Assembly (NCBI GenBank): GCA_047967505.1
Contig: CM106540.1
Length of the DNA stretch: 64,000 nt
Source of the DNA: Dipteris shenzhenensis
Lineage: Eukaryota; Polypodiophyta; Polypodiopsida; Gleicheniales
Reading direction: 5' to 3' (one strand)
This document shows positions 43,790-56,361 of this stretch, piece after piece. Below the pieces are notes generated by a model. It had not been told where the DNA came from. It did no database searches and saw only the letters and a program-made list of their open reading frames with translations. Position 1 is the stretch's first letter. The number at the start of each line of letters is the position of its first letter. Both the position numbers and the translations under genes were made by a program.

Positions 43790-44380
43790 GGGGTAGAGGA
43801 AGCCCACCATTTTTTTGTCCTTGATGTTTTTTCCCCACAAGCACACAGACCTTATTTTCTTTTATTTCTAAGTTCCTTTTCCGAAGGGTAAAAATTCCTA
43901 GCCTTACTTTCCCTTAAAGTCTCCGACCTAGTTGTTTTCCTTATAAAGAAGTCATGTATTATACTCTATCATTATCTAGAAGTATACCATAAAGATTATA
44001 AGTGCATTCAAGAATTAATTAAAACCACATAATTATATGCAATTTTCAATAAACTTTTACTATAGAAAAGTTTGTGTTTTTTCTCAAAGGAACAAATAAC
44101 CCTGTCATTTGTGTACCAAAACTTTTTGTGAAAATTGGCATTAAAAATCCCCTCGTCTAGATTACAGATTTTTGGTGATTCTCCTCACCCTCCCCCCATT
44201 CAGTTTGCTACCCATGTAGCCTTTGCAGTTTCACTTGTAGTATGAAGGCTTTGATTGGGCTTTCCCTTTGGCTTGTCAACTCCTTTCCCTCCCTTTTCCT
44301 CTCAATGCCTTCCCCTCTGCCCTCTCCCTCCCCTTCTTCCTTCTCAACAAGCCTCCCCTTCCCTTGTGTCGGCTCTCCTC
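43790..44380. other. Upstream region of the carbonic anhydrase, no gene seen
   Basis: AT-rich, followed by a CCCTCCCC/CTTCCC-rich patch at 44280-44370. No repeat homologous to other parts of the window was noticed. Confidence 0.4.
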
Positions 44381-44383
44381 AGA

Positions 44384-44455
44384 TAGGTTACATTAGGTTT
44401 AGGTTGAGCTACATCAGGTTGGGTTACATTAGCTCACATTAGGTTGGTTAGGTTT
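44384..44455. repeat. Minisatellite of GGTTACATTAGGTTT
   Basis: About five degenerate copies of a ~14-bp unit (ACATTAGGTT, ACATCAGGTT). Confidence 0.6.
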
Positions 44456-44659
44456 CTTTAATCAACTATTGCACTTAGGTTAATGAAGGTGCACTGCATT
44501 AATGTGAATTTCCAAAATGCAATGCAAATTAGTTTTTTGGCATGGGAGTTTTATACCAAAAAATATAAGAATGTTGGCTTTGGTAGCAGGCATATAGGAG
44601 TTCTAGATTATTTTACAGGAAAGCAAGCCATTATAACCATTCAATCAATCGTCATGGGC

Positions 44660-45640
44660 ACCTATAACCATTTGATCATCACGGGCATCAGTAGGTCGAG
44701 CTTCAAGCTCCTAAACTCCAACAAAATCCTCGAGAAAGTCACAAAGAAAACAAGAGTGACCCATTGGGTACCCCTAGGAGATAGAATTTCAAAAGTTTTG
44801 GAGGTTTGTTTTACGTCATGAAAATTCTTCCAGAGTGCCCGCGTGCTCCAATGTGTGAGAAGTACTAGGTAGGCGGTAGCATGTCGGTACACAGAAGCCC
44901 ATCGAATCGCTTGTACCTTTTTTCCTGAGTCGAGTTGAGCCGCCCTCGTGTAGCTTGAAGATCATGCAGCTTTATCCCTGTCCTTCTGGCGGAGATTGTA
45001 TATACGGCTTTGGAATTGCGTTCCCGATTCAATTTCTCCACGAATTTTTTCTATTCCAATATCGATTAACGTCAAGCGGAAGCTTATAATCTCCCCACCG
45101 ACCCTCTTTAAAAGAGGCAATAAGAGCTGTAATTTCAATCTGTACAGGATCTGCCTTCAAAGCCCTCCCTTTTCGCAACCTGTTACCCATTATTCCTTCT
45201 GTCCATTTCTTCTTGCCCGGCTTGTAGCAACCCATGGCCTCAAAACGTAGCCTCAAGGAGATCGAGGTGATCCATAAAGATCCTCCCACTTCGTGCAGCG
45301 CTACTGTTAAATCCTGTAGTGTCTTTTGAGAAGCCATAGCATTCTTCTCTTCTTTGAATCTCCAACTTCGAGAGTTGCCCCTTGGGCAAAGTAGCTCCAT
45401 CCTTCATAAATGAGATCCACATAACAATAATAGCGTTAGTACAGAGGGGGTAATAGCATTCTCCGCCTCTTTGAAATGCCCCTCCTCTCCAACTTCATTA
45501 GTTGCCCCTCGGTCCAAGTAGCTCCATCCTTCATAAAAGTTATCCACAAAACAAGAATAGGTACCAAGAGGCGTCCCTCCAAATGCATATTGGTTACACA
45601 CCAACAAAGCGGCCTAGAGGAAGGCCCCTCTAATACAATC
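44660..45640 (-). other. Unidentified coding-like remnant with a ~125-bp duplication
   Basis: Minus-strand frames here read FYEGWSYLDRGATNEVGEEG (45480-45550) and, in a diverged copy, FMKDGATLPKGQLSKLEI (45340-45410), so a coding-like block of about 100-125 bp is duplicated. A further frame (45330-45029) reads QKTLQDLTVALHEVGGSLWI then DPVQIEITALIASFKEGRWG. I recognise no family; possibly transposon-derived. Confidence 0.3.
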
Positions 45641-45929
45641 CCACATTAGAGTTGACCCTATGATACACATCAAACCAACAAAGACCCCTTCCCAAGAAAA
45701 CCGGCCACATATGCATTGGCTAGAATGTAACATTCAAACCAAATAAACTGACACACCTCTTCGAACGTGGGAAGTCACTCCTATGGAAAACAAATACACA
45801 GCACCTCTAGACAACTGTTTCAATTGTGGTCTAACATCCTTCACTTGCAATCTATGGAGAATCGCATGTTTATTCCCATTCTCAAACTCAGGGGGTGCAC
45901 TACTAGAAAACCCTATGTATCATGTGTGT
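45641..45929. other. Spacer, nothing recognised
   Basis: No gene or repeat seen on either strand. Confidence 0.3.
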
Positions 45930-46140
45930 GCAAGGGGTATTAAAAAAACGCCTCAACTAAAATTTCATCCCCATTAAAAATACCACTCTTTACTTATGAA
46001 CTAAGTGATTTTTTTCTAAATTTGAATTAAAAAACCCCTCCTGTTATTTTAAACCTATTAAATTTTTATGAGAAGAAAAATTAAGATATCCCTCCTTTTG
46101 AATGCACATGGTACAGTAAAATTTTGTGAGGTGAATGCCT
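45930..46140. repeat. Dispersed repeat shared with 12890-13070
   Basis: Both copies contain, in order, a GGTATT/GGAATTTCAAAAA-type block, AAAAAACCC, GAACTAAGT[AG]ATTTTTTT, AGATATCCC or AAATATCCC, TTGAATGCAC or TACAATGCAC, and AAAATTTTGTGAGGT. No coding sense. Confidence 0.6.
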
Positions 46141-46476
46141 CGAGTTCTCAAACCAATCCTTTCTTGCCACTTCTTTAGACCTGCGAACGACCTCAGCTTG
46201 CAATAGTTTCTTGGTTTCATCCTCTTCCAGCCTTGTAAAACTTGCCCTAAGTTTCTTTCCCAATAGATCCACATAAGATGTCGGCGTTGGCAACTCCTCC
46301 ACTACAATGTTCTCCTCATCTCTCACACCAGCCAAACTAATCTCTACCTCTTCATTCAAGGCACCCACCCTCTCCACCTCAATACTCATGTCCTTTACAC
46401 TATATAGAGTCTTTGAATCCAACCGCGCTATCTTCAGGGAGCCGGGAGGATCCCAGAGATTGGAAGAATCGTGCAT
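46141..46476 (-). other. Hypothetical minus-strand coding fragment
   Basis: About 110 codons open on the minus strand: SLKIARLDSKTLYSVKDMSI, then NEEVEISLAGVRDEENIVVE, a PTPTSYVDLLGKKL turn and LQAEVVRRSKEVARKDWFE. The mixture looks protein-like (acidic helix, basic helix) but I do not recognise it. It abuts the dispersed repeat at 45930-46140. Confidence 0.3.
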
Positions 46477-46739
46477 GCACAGGGAAACTCAACTCCTCCA
46501 CTCAACCTTTGGTTTCTGCCCAAGATGTTAGCAATTCTCATTTTATTCTCTATAGTCATAATATTATAGTGGGACAATTAAACTACCAATTTGGATCAAT
46601 AGCATGTCTCATCTTTTGAGAATAATACTAGGTCTCAAACTATGTCAAGCTCTCATTTATGTGTCTCACTCATTTCAATATGTGAATCCTAATTGGAAGG
46701 AAAGTTGACATGTGACAATGTTCAACATTTTAATCGTTG

Positions 46740-47082
46740 GACATGTTTCAAGTACAAAATTTTAGTAAGTAGAGGATTAGTTTGAGGATTTGCACCATGC
46801 TTCCGAAGTTGAAAGGGACGTTGTGGAGGGGGAAGGCCATGACGCATTGGGGATGGAAAGGAATCAGATGTCAAGAAGAGGTTTGTGGAGGGGGGGAACG
46901 ACTTGAGAGTAGGAGTGGAGGGTGCGGGAGTGATTTGCTTGAGTGGTGATGAAGGTGATGATGGATCCATGGAGGGTGAGCTGGATGGAGAAGACGAGCA
47001 TGGGGTTGATATGGCCTTGAGCAGGCACCGAGAGCACCAAAGCATGAGTCTGATGAGCAACAAGAGCAGGGGTAGCAGCCAT
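46740..47082 (-). pseudogene. UDP-glycosyltransferase 5' fragment
   Basis: The start at 47082 reads MAATPALVAHQ, then THALVLSVPAQGHINPMLVF, the N-terminal signature of plant family-1 UGTs (the catalytic His lies in QGHINP). After about 72 codons a TGA ends the frame (46864). A frame change then gives the expected SIPNxxPxP-like region until about 46740. The sugar-donor PSPG box is absent, so only the acceptor-side start is present. UGTs transfer sugar from UDP-sugars to small metabolites; this piece cannot. Confidence 0.75.
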
Positions 47083-47169
47083 AGCTGGAGCTTGCGGTTG
47101 AGGACTGCTGCCTGTCAAATGGGTGATCAAGGCCTGGCTCTTTATAGTCATAGATCTACTTATTAGAAG

Positions 47170-47965
47170 ACCATGTTTCAAGTTATTTTTAGCTCATAAA
47201 GCATGCCGAAGTGAGAGGATGAGAGATGCCAAGTTATGGAAACTGAGAACTTACAAAGAAATATACGGTTTTTACATATAAAAAAACTTTTGTTCATTCG
47301 ATAGTTAGAAATTACAACCAAAATACATTTGAAAATCCTCTTGCCAAATTCCAATAAATAAATTATTACAAATTCCTCACCTTGCATGTCTACCTCAAGA
47401 AGATCTAAAAATTAAACAATCAGCATGCCTTTGCATGAGTGTGGGATATTGCCGTTGACCTTATTGGTGATTTGACAAGATTGCATAGGTGACGTTACCA
47501 ATGTCTTGGATGCCATGTTTCAAGTCATTTTTAGCTCATAAAGCATGTTGAAGCAAGAGGATGAGAGATGCCAAGTTATAAAAACTGAGAACTTACAAAG
47601 AAATATTTATACAGTTTTTACATAAAAAATAACTTTTGTTCGTTCGATAGGTAGAAATTATAACCAAAATACATTTGAAAATCCTCTTGCCAAATTCCAA
47701 TAAATTTATTACAAATTCCTCACCTTGCACGTCTACCTCAAGAAGATCTAAAAATTAAACAATCAGCATGCCTTTGCATGAGTGTGGGATATTGCCGTCG
47801 ACCTTATTGGTGATTTGACAAGATTGCATAGGTGACACTATCAAAGTCTTGGATGCCATGTTTCAAGTCATTTTTAGCTCATAAAGCATGTTGAAGTGAG
47901 AGGATGAGAGATGCCAAGTTATAAAAACTGAGAACTTACAAAGAAATATACAGTTTTGTAGCTAA
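47170..47965. repeat. ~345-bp tandem repeat, about 2.3 copies
   Basis: CATGTTTCAAGT[TC]ATTTTTAGCTC recurs at about 47173, 47512 and 47857; intervening sequence (for example CACCTTGCATGTCTACCTC / CACCTTGCACGTCTACCTC) is more than 90% identical by eye. It abuts the UGT fragment. Confidence 0.9.
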
Positions 47966-50680
47966 ATCCTCTTACTAAGAACCCTACGAGAGCAAGCCAC
48001 TAAGGAAGAATTTTCTACCCAAATACTTAAATTTGGAGAAGCTGTTGTTGGAACTCCATAGCGAACTAAACGGCTTCTGCCCTATAAAATCATTGTGTTT
48101 TCCACCCTAAGGCATCTATCCAACACTAGATGCTACTCCTTGGTCCTTGAAACTACTTCTAATCTTTCATCTTTCATAAGGGGTTCGTGGCATTACTTTG
48201 TATCCTATCCACATTCCCTTTCACTCACTATTGTGTTGGGCAACCAATGGCCTTAAACCTTCTTAATAATTGCCTCAAGCAACAATGCCTTGAAGCCTTG
48301 AGAAAGGTTCCTAAGTGTGCCACCTCCAGAACGGTTCCCAAGTGTGCCCACCTCTTCAAGTGGTTTCCAACTTGCTCCATCTTATTCCATTAGTCCACCA
48401 AACTTACATCACCTTGTTTTGGAACTCCACTAGTATATATAAGGGCATTTGAGATGCCTCCTTGCCTGAGGCATTCACTATGTAAAAACCCCCATATAGC
48501 TAGCACATACATTCAAGGGGTATTTAAGAAATTGCATACCAATGTGTTTCGATAGCCTATATACACCTCCTTTGTATGGAAGTTTTCACTTTTTGAAGCT
48601 AAATATCCTATAATTTTTGTAAAACCGCAAGAAAATAAAGCTTGCTGTGCACACCAGTTAGCAATTTTGCATATTTCTCAAGTAAGCTCCCTGGACATAT
48701 TTGAAATAGTTTTCAAGGATGGGCATTGATATAATTGTCATGGAAGAAAGCATCAAAATAATGATTTAAAAGGAATAGATATATGATCCATTAAAAAGAA
48801 TTAACTTCCAAACCAATAAACTTTTCCTTGCCTCTCTTCCACACTCCTTCCACATGGTACGATGTGATCTTGCTTAGTGTATTGCATGCTTAAGGTTGGA
48901 GTTTCATATAATCTAAACATTGGTAGGAGCATTAGAATTGGCCAAAGCTAGTATGGTAGGACTAAGGATAAGTAGGCAAAGATTATTTTGATTGGCATGT
49001 AGCTATTGCATCAGTTTGATTCATGTCCAAAGAAGCATGCAAATGAAGAACCTACTCTCTTTTCCTTAGGGATGGGTAAAGCGTTTGAGTTGGGTATGGT
49101 ATGTGATCAACCTTTATTGACACTACTACCACTAATACTAAATGTTTTTAATTTGATGTTAATTTTCAAGGCTTCTTATTTAGAAAATACAAAACATCAA
49201 TTTTTTTGTGAAATTGATAGGCATCAAAATTAACATCGATAGGGCATTGATATAAATGTTGAAATAAGCATCAAAATAAATGTCAAAACCAAGCTAGAGT
49301 AAGACTATGACAGCATTGATTAAAGCATTAACATATGAGCTAGATTGCTAATTGTGATTTTTGGAAAATACATTATGACTCAATTGTAGAAGATGGGTCA
49401 TAGGTAATCTTTGGATGCTGTTCAACTTTAGTCCAAAGAAGCATCAGATAATTCTATATTATCTATAACCAAGTTATATGAATCTTGTGAATCAAAATAA
49501 AACCTCATAAAGTCATAGTCATGTCTAAGAAATTACTCATGTGAGCTCAAACTATCCCAATTCTTGACAACATGTATAGGAGGCATAAAAGAAGTGCTAG
49601 CTTCCATGTCCTCCAAAGTTCCACTCGCGATCTAGTTGAAAAAAAATATAAGATTTGAATAGAATAATCCATAATACATTTATGGGTCACATGCTCACAA
49701 TGCATGCGTAGAATAGATTCGTCCACATGGTAGAAAGTGCTTACTTTCTCACAATTCATGGTAAAATTTATATGTCTATAATATTCTCCTAAATTTTTGT
49801 TGAGTCATTTGAGAGTCAATGGAAAAATTCTTTCTTCATTGCAGCATGAGACCCTCTACACATAACCTTGAACCTTGAACCATTTGACACCAAAGATGAA
49901 TACTTTGAATTCTCTGGAATTCAAGAAAATGTATTGTATCATTCCAATATAATTCATCCTACTTGAAATGAAATTCACATTACTATAGCTATCTTTGCTA
50001 TATTGTGAAAAGTTTTCCATGACTACATGATCAAATGTCTTGCAATTTATAACATTCTACTCTCCTTGAAAGTGCCATACCATGCAACCTCCCTAGTAGA
50101 ACTTTTTTCATAGTAAGGGATTGTTTTTTAAATATAATATGCATTTTTTGATTCAAAAACACTTCTTCATGTTCTAAACACACAAAACACATTTTTTTCA
50201 ACCAACCAAAGGTGACCTATTGACTAGCCAAATACTACATGGTATTCACAAATACCTCTTTGAACTTACAGTTCCATATACACAAATTCTATGTTGTATA
50301 TCTCTGAGCTTACCGCACAGTATATAAAAACACGGTGCAATATTATGAACATCACAAGGTATATTAATATATCACTCATTAGATTTTAGGGCACCGCGAT
50401 GAGCGCAACCATGTCCATTGAGATACCACATGGTAACTCGAAATACCGTGCGGTATGCCTACAATAGGTTATAAAAAGGCCATCTTCCCGCATTCGTTGG
50501 AAAAAATACTATTCGCGCTATCATGTTCGGAGTTGTAGGTTTTTTGCCTTAAGCATGAGATGCACAAGCCACACATCAACATACCAAAGAAGGAGGCCAT
50601 GTTCGTAACCTTGATCCACATTTTGTGGGCTCGGGTATTTAAAAGCCTTTAGCATTCCGATGCCCATTTCTTTTTTAGAT
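47966..50680. other. Long intergenic stretch, nothing recognised
   Basis: AT-rich. No conserved protein motifs on either strand and no clear tandem array. A short AAAGCATCAAAATA-type phrase recurs near 48750 and 49260. Confidence 0.4.
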
Positions 50681-50910
50681 GATGGACCTATATGTCCTAT
50701 ATGTCAAGATCATTTCAATACGAGGACAACCGGTTATTATGCTCTCCCATGTCACATTGTTTCACTTGGCTTGTCTTGTAAATACTTTAAAGGTTAGGAG
50801 TGCATGTCCAACTTGTAATTTTCCTCTGGCTTGTCTTGTAAATACTTAAAAGCTGCTGAGTGCATGTCCAAATTGCAATTCTCCTCTAGCCCAAAAATTG
50901 TATGATACTC
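50681..50910 (+). pseudogene. RING-finger fragment with an internal ~62-bp duplication
   Basis: The + strand reads DDGPICPICQDHF, then ALPCHIVSLG (degraded Cys/His pairs of a RING), and later CMSNL and SACPNCNSPL. A ~62-bp block starting TGGCTTGTCTTGTAAATACTT is present twice (about 50770 and 50829). Stops follow each copy. It may be related to the RING pseudogene at 2347-4261, but the two are not obviously homologous outside the RING. Confidence 0.6.
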
Positions 50911-52454
50911 TTGGCATCGAAGAAACCTTTTCATCTAATCCTCGGTTGTGCAGACTGTAACATGTTGGGACTCCTATCCAAGTTAGTTATGCTAGAACAT
51001 ATTGACATAATTATAATGAAATAGATCAATTTTTTAAATGGAATTTTGAGATGTTGGAAGAAAGTAGAATAAGTTTCCATGTTGTCTTTGCAAATGTTTA
51101 ATGTGTATTGTGTTAGTTCTAAAATTGAGTTTGGAGTTATCTCTATCCGTGTTACTTGAGCATAGACATATTGACATGTTTCAATGATATATCTGCAAGT
51201 TGGTTACATTCACTTTTAATCATTGAGTTTTGCAAATCGGTTCCTTTTAGACACTCTACAATCATCAAGTCGTTGGTGATATTACTTTTCATCCTAGCTA
51301 CTTTCATTGGGATCGTCTTGCTTTGCAAGATTTTCACAGCTTTGTTGAACAATTGCCAGTGATGTGATTGTTTTTGGGGACAGGTGAATTGACACTCAAG
51401 TGTGGCACTGCAAAATGACAACGTTTTTTGTTCTTCATCTTCAAATGGAATTGCCTTTTTTTTCTTGGCCACAACAAATGTAATCATAATTTTTGCAAAA
51501 TAAGCACTCCTTGTATTTTTTGGCCTCACCCAATGTATTTATAATTTTTGCTAAATGGGCACCCCCTATACTTTGCTCATATCGAACGTGGCTCACCATG
51601 TATACTTTGCCCAGATCTAATGTGGCTTACCAGGTATACTTTTCCCATATACAACGTGATGACAAGCTCCTCCCATATTTCCTTAATACTTATACTTACT
51701 ATATGTCAATTGTTGGGTAATGAAAATTTCGTAGTTACTAAAATTACACTTTGTTGATGGTTTAGGTGTGATGCATTTACATCTTCTTTGAGTATTTGTA
51801 GGATTGCCATGGACATGTAACACATGAAATTTCCTTTCATGAAGTTAGAAATCTTTCCCTTACACTTTCATGAGGTAGTAATCTTCTATGTAATTCTCAT
51901 TTCTTCATCGTCTTGTGCCATCGACTACCGATGAAAGTGTGCTGGGAAAGATTTATAACTTCATTAACAACTAGCACAACAAAATAAATAGTGCAATGCT
52001 CCATTACATGTTATTTGCAAAGTTATGAGGTTCTTTGTAAGCACATACATGTATGATGACGATATAAAAATAAACAATGAATTGCAACATCTCATTTACA
52101 TTTTAAACATGGTAAAAAATAAGGAGGCAACAAGATTATAATAGTGTAGGTCAATGGGCGAATCTTTTCCCATATAGAGTTATAAATATTAGCCTTACTA
52201 CCACTTTTAGGGGGGCGACTTTATCAAATTTGAGGCTTTAAAAGTTAGCCCACCTTTATTTTTGGGCTAATTTATCAAATTTAAAGCTCTAAATATTAGC
52301 CCAACCAACTTGGGAAAGCCTCTAAATTAGCCCTTGGGCTAAAATTCGCCCCTAATTTTTTCCCTGATTTTAAAATGAATTGCATCATTAAACGATAAAA
52401 AAAAGAACGATGAATTGTAACATCTGGTCACTTGCATTTTAATTAATTGCACTA
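50911..52454. other. Intergenic, nothing recognised
   Basis: No coding similarity. A short TTATCAAATTT/GGGCTAA-type duplication lies at 52210-52340. Confidence 0.4.
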
Positions 52455-52865
52455 CATTAAGGGAGAAATGGGGTCTCAGAAAGGGCCTTCAATTAGTGTT
52501 TCCTAATTTCAAGGGATTATAGAGAGATTTGAGGTTTACCAATGAGAGTGCTAGAAGGTGTAGGGTAATGGTATGTTGAGGTGGAGGGTGCGAAGGCCTG
52601 CAGAGAGCCTTTATGGGGACAACCCAAATCATCCCCCCCCCTTAACCCATGTTTGAGCCTTCTCCCCCACATGAGCCCAAATTCACTTTCAATGACGTGG
52701 TGGGCCTCTTGTGGTGGTGAAGTTTTCTTCCTCCCTCCCTCTTTGAACGGCTTCTAGCCCCACTATTCTAGTCTAGCCTACCATTCCCTCTATTTTTGAA
52801 ATGTAAGCCTGCCCTCGAACCCTTGCATTTTCCTCTTCCCCCTCTTTCTTTGCTCCCTCTTTCTC

Positions 52866-52883
52866 TTGCCTGCTTGCTATAGC

Positions 52884-52935
<52 letters not shown>
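52866..52935. repeat. (CT)n microsatellite
   Basis: CT dinucleotides at about 52885-52935 plus CT-rich flanks, in the leader of the element C right-end gene. Confidence 0.9.
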
Positions 52936-52941
<6 letters not shown>

Positions 52942-53096
52942 ATTTCTTTTTACCTCACACCCTACCCCCCCTCTCTCTCTCTCCTGTGCCTCTATTGGTG
53001 CTACTTTGTCCCTCTCCTTCTTCCTCTTTTGTGCCTCTGTTGGAGATTCATTGCCCTGTGTGGAGTCCCATTCTTGCTGTTGCAACCTCTGTAAGA

Positions 53097-53396
53097 ATGG
53101 TAAGGAGCAAGGCTACAAGACCATGCAATGATGTGACCTCTTATATCTTCCACAACACCAAAAATGCATTGGTCGATGAGTGGATCCCTTGCACCTACAC
53201 CTTGAAAGACTAGATGCTGATGAAAGGATTGTCCAAAGGTCCACATAAGCAAGAGAGGCGATATCTTGCATGAGTGGAAGGGGCGCATCTTGAAGTTCAA
53301 GTTTGGGAAAAAAGGAGCTGTTTCTCAAAAAAGTGTGCTTGCAAACTACCTCCAGAAATTCCTAGAGCATTTTCAATCACACTTTCATTGATGGTA
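53097..53396 (+). pseudogene. Element C right-end gene (MVRSKATRP protein)
   Basis: The start reads MVRSKATRP, then IFHNTKNALVDEWIPCTYTL; a TAG stop at 53211-53213 follows, then MKGLSKGPHK in frame. It aligns along its length with the minus-strand gene of element B (25571-25317). Function unknown. Its position, reading inward from the right TIR in both elements, marks it as a conserved component of the family. Confidence 0.55.
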
Positions 53397-55228
53397 ATCT
53401 TCTGACCTTGACACATAGTTGCCCCTGGAGAGCTTCCAAATTGGGATTTTGAAGAGCGAGAGAGGAGCTCCCATATGTCACGATTTCAAGATCAGGGGAG
53501 GAGGGGCTCTCGCACTGTGCTGCAAAGGGGAAGAAAAGATTGTGTGAGGAGCTCTCGGACTATGTAGGGTCCATTATGAGAGGGGATAGAAGTTGCAGGA
53601 AGAGTGCAAGGGAGATAGAAATGGTCGAGAGGGATAGAAGATGAAATAGTGAAGGAAATGGAATAGTGGAGGCTTGAGTTTGTAATTCGATTGCAAGGGA
53701 GAAAGAAATGGTCGAGAGGGATAGAAGATGAAGCAGTGAAGGAAATGGAATAGTGGAGGCTTGATATTGCATTGAAGGAAATGGAATAGTGGAGGCTTGA
53801 TATTACAAGGGAGAACGAAACATTTGAGAGGGATAGAAGACAAAACGGTTAAGGGAATGGAATAGCGGTTTGTAGACTATACTGTCAAGGTGAGAGCCAC
53901 CGCGGTGGTTATAGTGTGACTACTATCAAGGTGAGAGCCACCGCGGTGGTTGGCTCGAATTTTGAATAATTCAAGGCGGCAGTACTGGCTTGCATGGTAA
54001 TGAATGATTAGAGGTGGTGGTATCTAAGATTCCCAGCCACGTCTGTGGTGGTGGCTAAGACCCACGGGCTAGCAGCTCATTACCAACTGCCGTAGTGGCC
54101 CGCAATTACTCAGCTTTCAGTTACCACCACCAGGCTTGCATGCATGATTACTACAAGTGCAATCAATTACCAGTTGCCGGGCTTGCATGCTCAGGAGAGA
54201 CTAGACACTGATGAAAGGATTGTCCAAAGGTCCACATAAGCAAGAGAGGCAATATCTTGCATGAGTGGAAGGGGCGCATCTTGAAGTTCAAGTTTGGGAA
54301 AAAAGGAGCTATTTCTCAAAAAAGTGTGCTTGCAAACTACCTCCAGAAATTCCTAGAGCATTTTCAATCACACTTTCATTGATGGTAATCTTCTAAACGT
54401 GACACACTAGTTACCCCTCCTTCACGTTCACCTTCTGTACCAACCTGGTGAAGTTTTAGAGAGCATTCAAATTGGGATTCTGAAGAGCAAGAGAGGAGCT
54501 CCCATATGTCAGGATTTCAAGATCAGGGGAGGAGAGCTGTCGCACTGTGCTGCAAAGGGGAAGAAAAGATTGTGTGAGGAGCTCCCGGACTGTGTAGGGT
54601 CCATTACGAGAGGGGATAGAAGTTGCAAGAAGAGTGCAAGGGAGATAGAAATGGTCGAGAGGGATAGAAGATGAAATAGTGAAGCAAATGTAATACTGAA
54701 GGCTTGAGTTTGTAATTCGATTGCAAGGGAGAAAGAAATGGTTGAGAGGGATAGAAGATGAAGTAGTGAAGGAAATGGAATAGTGGAGGCTTGATATTAC
54801 AATGAAGGAAATGGAATCGTGGAGGCTTGATATTGCAAGGGAGAACGAAACGTTTGAGAGGGATAGAAGACAAAATGGTTAAGGGAATGGAATAGCGGTT
54901 TGTAGACTACAATGTCAAGGTGAGAGCCACTGCGGTGGTTATAGTGTGACTACTATCAAGGTGAGACCACCATGGTGGTTGGCCCGAATTTTGAATAATT
55001 CAGGGCGGTAGTACTGACTTGCATGGTAATGAATGATTAGAGGTGGTGGTATCTAAGATTCCCAGCCACGTCTGTGGTGGCGGCTAAGACCCATAGGCTA
55101 GCAGTTCATTACCAACCACCGTAGTGGCCCACAATTACTCAGCTTGCAGTTACCACCACCGGGCTTGCATGCATGATTACTATGAGTGCAATCAATTACC
55201 AGTCACCAGGCTTGCATGCTCAGGAGAG
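53210..55228. repeat. ~1-kb tandem duplication, two copies
   Basis: TGATGAAAGGATTGTCCAAA starts copies at about 53218 and 54209. The copies share the same blocks through GGGCTTGCATGC, with one indel at 54410-54470 (absent in copy 1). A third, partial copy lies at about 61950-62600. Within each copy a GAGGCTTGATATT[AG]CA-type unit is itself repeated. Confidence 0.9.
53895..53950. repeat. CCACCGCGGTGG palindromes
   Basis: Two perfect 12-bp palindromes (about 53897 and 53938), each preceded by GGTGAGAG. Diverged equivalents occur at 54928, 54966 and 62289 (CCACCATGGTGG). The related CACGGTGGTTG/GCGGTGGTTG motif is repeated in the inverted-duplication arms (8600-8900). Confidence 0.7.
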
Positions 55229-55839
55229 TACTAGAGTGCATGGTAATGAGGGATTAGAGGTGATTAGGCTTCATGATTTACTTTTGTGGGAATTACTGCC
55301 TGATGGCTCTCATAAGCCATGTCTATCATGGCTACGATTCCACCGTGCCACCACTCACCCACCACCGTGCTTTAGCATGCATGATCACTACGAGTGCAAT
55401 AAAAATTACCAGTCAATGGGCTCAAATGCTTAGTAGAGAACTAGAGTGCATGGTAATGAGTGATTAGACATGGTAATGAGTGATTAGATCTTCATGATTT
55501 ACCTTTGTGGAAATTACTACCCGATGGTGATGGCTCTCATTAGCCACTTCTCTTGTGGCTAAGATTCCACCCAGCTAACAGTTAATTACTAGCCACCGGA
55601 GTGGCATCACATGGCGTATTCTTCATGATTACCAGCCCATCTAGGGGATTCCACCACGGTGGCTCAAACTTTATAATATATATAAGATTCCTGGCATTTG
55701 GCATTTTACTACGTCGCTTTGATCTGCCCATGCTCTGCTACTTTGCTCCACATGCTTTGCTACTTTGCTCCACACCCCTCCTCTAGCTCTTTTTTGCCCC
55801 TACTCTACTTTGCTCCACGCTCACCCACTCATCTTCAGC
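55229..55839. other. Repeat-derived spacer and CCTC-rich leader
   Basis: Further decayed copies of the TACCAGTCA/GGGCTTGCATGC/CTAGAGTGCATGG units, then a TATA-like stretch (TATAATATATATAAG, about 55671), 170 bp before the ATG at 55840, then GCTACTTTGCTCCACA repeats. Confidence 0.5.
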
Positions 55840-56361
55840 ATGCCTACTGCCACCCCCCCTCAATGCTCTGTGATCCCAATGTTATTTGCCTTCTCATATA
55901 AGGTGATTGCATTCCACTCACCTGGAGTAGAAATGCTGGCACTAGTGGACACCCTTCGTTCCCATGGTCGATTCCCCCCATATCTGCATGTCACAACCTT
56001 AGAAGACATGCTCACCTCTGGCCTATTTATGGTTGTTCTATATGGGTTCCCCTAGATGTCGACGAAGGCCTCAATATTTTCAGAGCAAAGTACTCGCGAC
56101 TTGCTGGGGGGGCGTAATCTGAGTCCTGGCAATGTGCAGGGTCTTCGGCCTTTCCATCGTATGCTCCCTAAAAAAGTTTATTGCAACAAGGTAGATTGGC
56201 GAAAAACTGAGTTGTACAAATTCCCTCTTGCTCAGATGAGGTTCTCAACAATGGGTGTAATGTTTTGGTCTCTAAGGCATTTATGTAATCTCTTTTTGTT
56301 CAATTTGAGGCTCTCAATATGCACTGTTGTTAACTTTAATGGTTATGGCTGCTACTTGTAA
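55840..56361 (+). pseudogene. Unidentified ~173-codon gene with one in-frame TAG
   Basis: From the Met at 55840 the frame reads FSYKVIAFHSPGVEMLALVD, PYLHVTTLEDMLTSGLFMVV, then TAG (56053-56055), then in the same frame ESTRDLLGGRNLSPGNVQGL-like sequence, MLPKKVYCNKVDWRKTELYK and FPLAQMRFSTM, ending at TAA (56359-56361). It has a plausible TATA box and leader. I do not recognise a family. It lies inside element C, in the opposite orientation to the expected transposase, and could be the element's own gene or captured host sequence. Confidence 0.4.
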
